From: an uncultured Planococcus sp.
Lineage (GTDB): Bacteria; Bacillota; Bacilli; Bacillales_A; Planococcaceae
Length of the DNA stretch: 64,000 nucleotides
Direction: 5' to 3'
NCBI GenBank assembly: GCA_947502505.1
Contig: CANNAE010000006.1
Location: 186,001-250,000 of the forward strand
Both the position numbers and the translations under genes were made by a program. Shown in pieces: positions 61,547 to 64,000 of the stretch (the stretch's first letter is position 1; each line of letters opens with the position of its first letter). The notes under the pieces are model-generated. The model had not been told where the DNA came from and searched no databases. It saw only the letters and a list, made by a program, of their open reading frames with translations.

Positions 61547-61575
61547 AACAAAAAAACATAAGCTGCGCTTATGTT
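61547..61575 (-). terminator. Terminator after CBS-domain gene
   Basis: The minus strand has AACATAAGC-(3)-GCTTATGTT followed by TTTTTGTTGC, after the CBS gene stop. Confidence 0.88.
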
Positions 61576-61594
61576 TTCCTGTTCAAGCCGCTAT

Positions 61595-62224
61595 TCAATC
61601 TTCCGTGATATCTAATATGCGGAAGCCGGATTTCTCCAGTTCCTTCGTGAATTTATCGATATTGTTCTTTTTCTTGACCTTGAGGACGATGCGGCGCACC
61701 ATTTTATCGGTTTCATCGAAAGTGACGAGTGAAACGACAGATTCTTTATGTTTTTCAATGATTTCCCCAAGCCGCCCGATGCGGCCTTCTGATTCGACCG
61801 ATGTAACAGTGATGCGAACCCCGGATTGCTTCATCCCGAATGCGCTTTGCAATTGGTTGACGACATCAAAGCGGGTAACGATGCCGAGGAATTTCCCTTC
61901 ATCGACTACTGCGATGATCGGGAAATCGCGCAATTCCACTAAAGCTTTTTCATATACATCATCAATATTCAAGTAGACTTCCTGGTTGACCATGATGTCT
62001 TTTACTTTTGTCGAACGGACGAATTCGTCTTTCTGGGCGTCCGAATAGAAGAAAGCGCGGTATGCGTGGTACCAAGTGAAGATTCCTTTGAATTCATCGC
62101 CATCGACGACTGGCAAGGCATCAACGGAATGCCGCTCTAATAGCTCGAGCCCCACTTCCATCGCATCTTCCGGTTTTACCGTCAAGCATCTTTCTTTTTT
62201 CACTAATGCACTTTTGACAAACAT
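61595..62224 (-). CDS. CBS-domain pair plus ACT-like domain (AcuB-like)
   Basis: A 209-residue protein with two CBS motifs (about 10-60 and 75-130), which bind adenine nucleotides such as AMP, ATP or SAM, and a C-terminal ACT-like domain (GVRITVTSVESEGRIG onward). The layout is like AcuB, but acuA and acuC are not adjacent, so the target is unknown. AGAGGTG precedes the ATG. Confidence 0.85.
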   Translation of the reverse strand: MFVKSALVKKERCLTVKPEDAMEVGLELLERHSVDALPVVDGDEFKGIFTWYHAYRAFFYSDAQKDEFVRSTKVKDIMVNQEVYLNIDDVYEKALVELRDFPIIAVVDEGKFLGIVTRFDVVNQLQSAFGMKQSGVRITVTSVESEGRIGRLGEIIEKHKESVVSLVTFDETDKMVRRIVLKVKKKNNIDKFTKELEKSGFRILDITED

Positions 62225-62285
62225 CTGCTCACCTCTTTCTAGTTTCTATCTATCTGTTCCCTTATAGGAGGCATTTAATCTCGCC

Positions 62286-63023
62286 TCACGGCAAAATCAA
62301 TGTTTGTCCCGGGCTGATATCATTCGTGGCCAATCCATTGGCTTGTTTGATTTTCTCCACAGCGGCAGCCGCACCGCTCGCGCCGTAATTATTGACGGCA
62401 ATGCGGTAAAGCGTTTCACTCGATTGGACGGTCACTGTCTTGCCGCCGGCAGTCGGTGTTTCTTCGTGCTCTTCTTCGGCTTGCGCACGCTGTTCGGCTT
62501 CAGCTTTCGCTTTTGCCTCCGCTTCCTCACGTGCTTTTTGTTCTGCTAGCGCAGTTTCCTGGGCTTTTTTCTCTGCCTGTTCTTCGGCAGCTGCCTGCTC
62601 TTTCTCTTTCGCTTTTGCAGCCGCTTGTTCTTCCCGTTCACGCGCTTTCTCTTTCAGCGCCTTTTGCTCTGCCTCTTCTTTGGCTTTTGCACTTTTGTCT
62701 TCTTGCTGTTTTTCGTCATCTTGCTGGTCTCCTGCAGCGGCCAATACGGTACTGTCAGAAGGCGGCTGGGAATTCAGTTCAAAGCTGACTTCATTTTCAT
62801 TTGTTTTGGCAGTTAACGTGTCATCCGGCTCATAGTAAAACGCAACATAGATCAACAAAGTGACCGGAATCAAGATAAAGATGAAAAATAAGGAAGGCAA
62901 TAATAAGCCCCTGCTTTTCGGCTTAGGCATCTGGCGTGCGCGCCTCGTCAATTCTGCCATCCGTTCCTGTGACAATTCCTGGCGATTCTTTTCCATTGAT
63001 TCATGATAATTATCGTTTCCCAT
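62286..63023 (-). CDS. ypbE: YpbE-like LysM-domain protein, membrane anchored
   Basis: A 245-residue protein with an N-terminal cytosolic basic part, a single transmembrane helix (about 41-63), a long Ala/Glu/Lys-rich helical stalk (about 105-190) and a C-terminal LysM domain (VQSSETLYRIAVNNYG to GQTLILP) that binds peptidoglycan. It lies directly downstream of recQ as in B. subtilis. Function unknown, likely cell wall. The start has a weak GGGG-type ribosome site. Confidence 0.9.
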   Translation of the reverse strand: MGNDNYHESMEKNRQELSQERMAELTRRARQMPKPKSRGLLLPSLFFIFILIPVTLLIYVAFYYEPDDTLTAKTNENEVSFELNSQPPSDSTVLAAAGDQQDDEKQQEDKSAKAKEEAEQKALKEKAREREEQAAAKAKEKEQAAAEEQAEKKAQETALAEQKAREEAEAKAKAEAEQRAQAEEEHEETPTAGGKTVTVQSSETLYRIAVNNYGASGAAAAVEKIKQANGLATNDISPGQTLILP

Positions 63024-63056
63024 TTCACGACTACCCCTATCTGTACTAATATATCT

Positions 63057-63085
63057 ATTATGACGAAAAAAGGCTTATTTGTAAA
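63057..63085 (-). promoter_or_regulatory. Sigma-A promoter of ypbE
   Basis: The minus strand has TTTACA, a 17-base spacer and CATAAT, between recQ and ypbE. It suggests ypbE has its own transcription. Confidence 0.68.
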
Positions 63086-63103
63086 TAATAGAAATAGAGA
63101 TTT

Positions 63104-64000
63104 TCATATAGGAAGAAGGACCTCCAAACGCTCTTTCCATCCTCCTTGAGACGGTGCTTTCAAGCGGCTTTTCCCTGCTTTGAAGAGACTGTGGTCAATT
63201 CCATGAAAACTGCAGCAATTAGGCGGTATAGCGGGATTTTCTTGGTCAAAGCTCTTGCTTAAGTAGTGGCGGATGCAGCCGCTCGAATGGACCAGGCCGC
63301 GAACGGATGCCGCTTGCCGTTGCTTTTCTTTTTTCAATTGCTCGATCTGGTTCAAAGTGCCTTCAAGCGGAAGGCGCTCCCGCCAATAAGAGATGATGCG
63401 GTATGCCGTTTCCCGCATCATCCCCTGCTCAATCAATTGCTTTGCTTCTCCTGCACGTTCATAGATCATTTCAATTTCATGCGGTTCCGGCAAATCGTCC
63501 ATGATGAGACTTTCCACAAGGCGTTCGTCACCCGCGGCATAGAGCAAGGTCGCAAGCGAAGGCAAATTGTCCCGGCCGGCACGGCCGATTTCCTGCACAT
63601 AACCTTCTATAGAAGAAGGCAGTTGGAAATGGACGACGTGGCGGATATCGGGAATATGGACGCCCATGCCGAATGCGTTGGTCGCGCACACCCATTCCAA
63701 CTCTTTATTGGCAAATTGCTGCTGGACGAAAATGCGGTCCTGCTGCTCCATGCCGCCATGATAAAACGACGCCCTGATGCCAAGTGCGAGGAGTTTTTCT
63801 GCCAGTTCCTGCGATTTCCGCCTCGTGCCGGCATAAATGATCCCTGGCCCTCCGTAATCCGCCACCAATTCCAGGAACGCTTCTAGCTTTTCCTTGTCAT
63901 TGTCGAATTTCCGGATATCGTAGCTGATGTTTTGGCGGTCCATCGGATGGGCATAGACGAATGGGTCGCTTAATTTCAAATAATGCTTGATCTCATCTGT
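63104..64000 (-). CDS. recQ: ATP-dependent DNA helicase RecQ, C-terminal part
   Basis: The 3' end of a RecQ-family helicase; the frame continues through the window edge. Seen are the helicase C-terminal motor (IIYAGTRRKSQELAEKLL, YHGGMEQQDR, ATNAFGMGVH, QEIGRAGRD) and the RecQ zinc-binding region, with CIRHYLSKSF and NCCSF as its cysteines. The usual C-terminal HRDC domain is lacking: the protein ends soon after the zinc region, as in the short RecQ (YpbC) of B. subtilis. The upstream start is not in the window. Confidence 0.94.
   Translation of the reverse strand, partial: TDEIKHYLKLSDPFVYAHPMDRQNISYDIRKFDNDKEKLEAFLELVADYGGPGIIYAGTRRKSQELAEKLLALGIRASFYHGGMEQQDRIFVQQQFANKELEWVCATNAFGMGVHIPDIRHVVHFQLPSSIEGYVQEIGRAGRDNLPSLATLLYAAGDERLVESLIMDDLPEPHEIEMIYERAGEAKQLIEQGMMRETAYRIISYWRERLPLEGTLNQIEQLKKEKQRQAASVRGLVHSSGCIRHYLSKSFDQENPAIPPNCCSFHGIDHSLFKAGKSRLKAPSQGGWKERLEVLLPI

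Noticed and set aside
1-64000. Mobile elements, prophage, CRISPR array, toxin-antitoxin or defence island
   Set aside because: No transposase, integrase, spaced repeats or restriction-type genes were seen. Nearly all genes fit the conserved Bacillales chromosome order.

Overview
The window is core chromosome of a Gram-positive Firmicute. Gene content and order match the Bacillus subtilis stretch from dynA (ypbR) to recQ almost collinearly: dynA, ypwA, ypvA, ypsC, rnpB, gpsB, mrfB-mrfA, yppE, recU-ponA, ypoC-nth-dnaD, asnS-aspB-ypmB-ypmA, dinG, panD-panC, birA-cca-bshA-mgsA-dapB-ypjD, ypjA, qcrCBA, ypiF-ypiB-ypiA, aroA-tyrA-aroH-aroB-aroC, ndk, hepT-menG-hepS, mtrB-folE, hup, yphF-yphE, gpsA, der, fni-rpsA-plsC-cmk, prsW, ansA, ypdA, ypbG, ypbE, recQ. 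The sporulation and germination genes that sit in this order in Bacillus (spoIVA near hup/gpsA, sleB-ypeB near cmk/prsW, ypjB) are not seen. Base composition is balanced by eye, and proteins are rich in Glu/Asp. All this points to a non-sporulating member of the Planococcaceae/Caryophanaceae, most likely Planococcus or Planomicrobium. The genus is inferred.

Layout. 1-11.8 kb: a DinB-like protein and a tandem rhodanese downstream of the double dynamin DynA; an SDR; M32 carboxypeptidase; an Fe-S XPD-like helicase; a THUMP RNA methyltransferase; RNase P RNA with a textbook promoter and terminator; GpsB. 11.8-21.5 kb: the MrfA/MrfB repair pair with YppE, RecU and PBP1A on the plus strand, then the ypoC-nth-dnaD operon. 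21.1-21.6 kb is a gene-free stretch holding a palindromic repeat-like element. 21.6-34 kb: AsnRS, aspartate aminotransferase, DinG with an exonuclease domain, pantothenate genes with an unusual leader, BirA, CCA transferase, bacillithiol glycosyltransferase, methylglyoxal synthase, DapB and a MazG protein. 34-41 kb: a YitT-type membrane protein read in the opposite direction, a zinc metallopeptidase, YpjA, the menaquinol:cytochrome c reductase operon, and YpiF/YpiB/YpiA. 41-50 kb: shikimate/chorismate/tyrosine genes without the trp cluster, Ndk, menaquinone side-chain genes, TRAP and GTP cyclohydrolase I. 50-64 kb: HU, a lipoprotein, GpsA, Der, type 2 IPP isomerase, S1-like protein, PlsC, Cmk, PrsW, asparaginase, YpdA, YpbG, a CBS protein, YpbE and the 3' part of recQ, cut by the window end.

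How genes work together. Membrane respiration (QcrABC, HepS/HepT/MenG) and isoprenoid supply (Fni) sit near aromatic synthesis, which provides chorismate for menaquinone. Cell wall and division functions (PonA, GpsB, RecU, DnaD, DynA, YpbE) cluster with DNA repair (MrfAB, Nth, two DinG-type helicases, RecQ). BshA and YpdA are both bacillithiol-cycle proteins.

I found no phage, insertion sequence, CRISPR array, tRNA or evident new defence or biosynthetic system. The most interesting unexplained signals are regulatory or comparative: the terminator plus Shine-Dalgarno hairpin in front of panC, the shared -35 box between divergent promoters at 34.0 kb, the palindromic element at 21.2 kb, and the missing panB, trp-hisC, cheR and sporulation genes.
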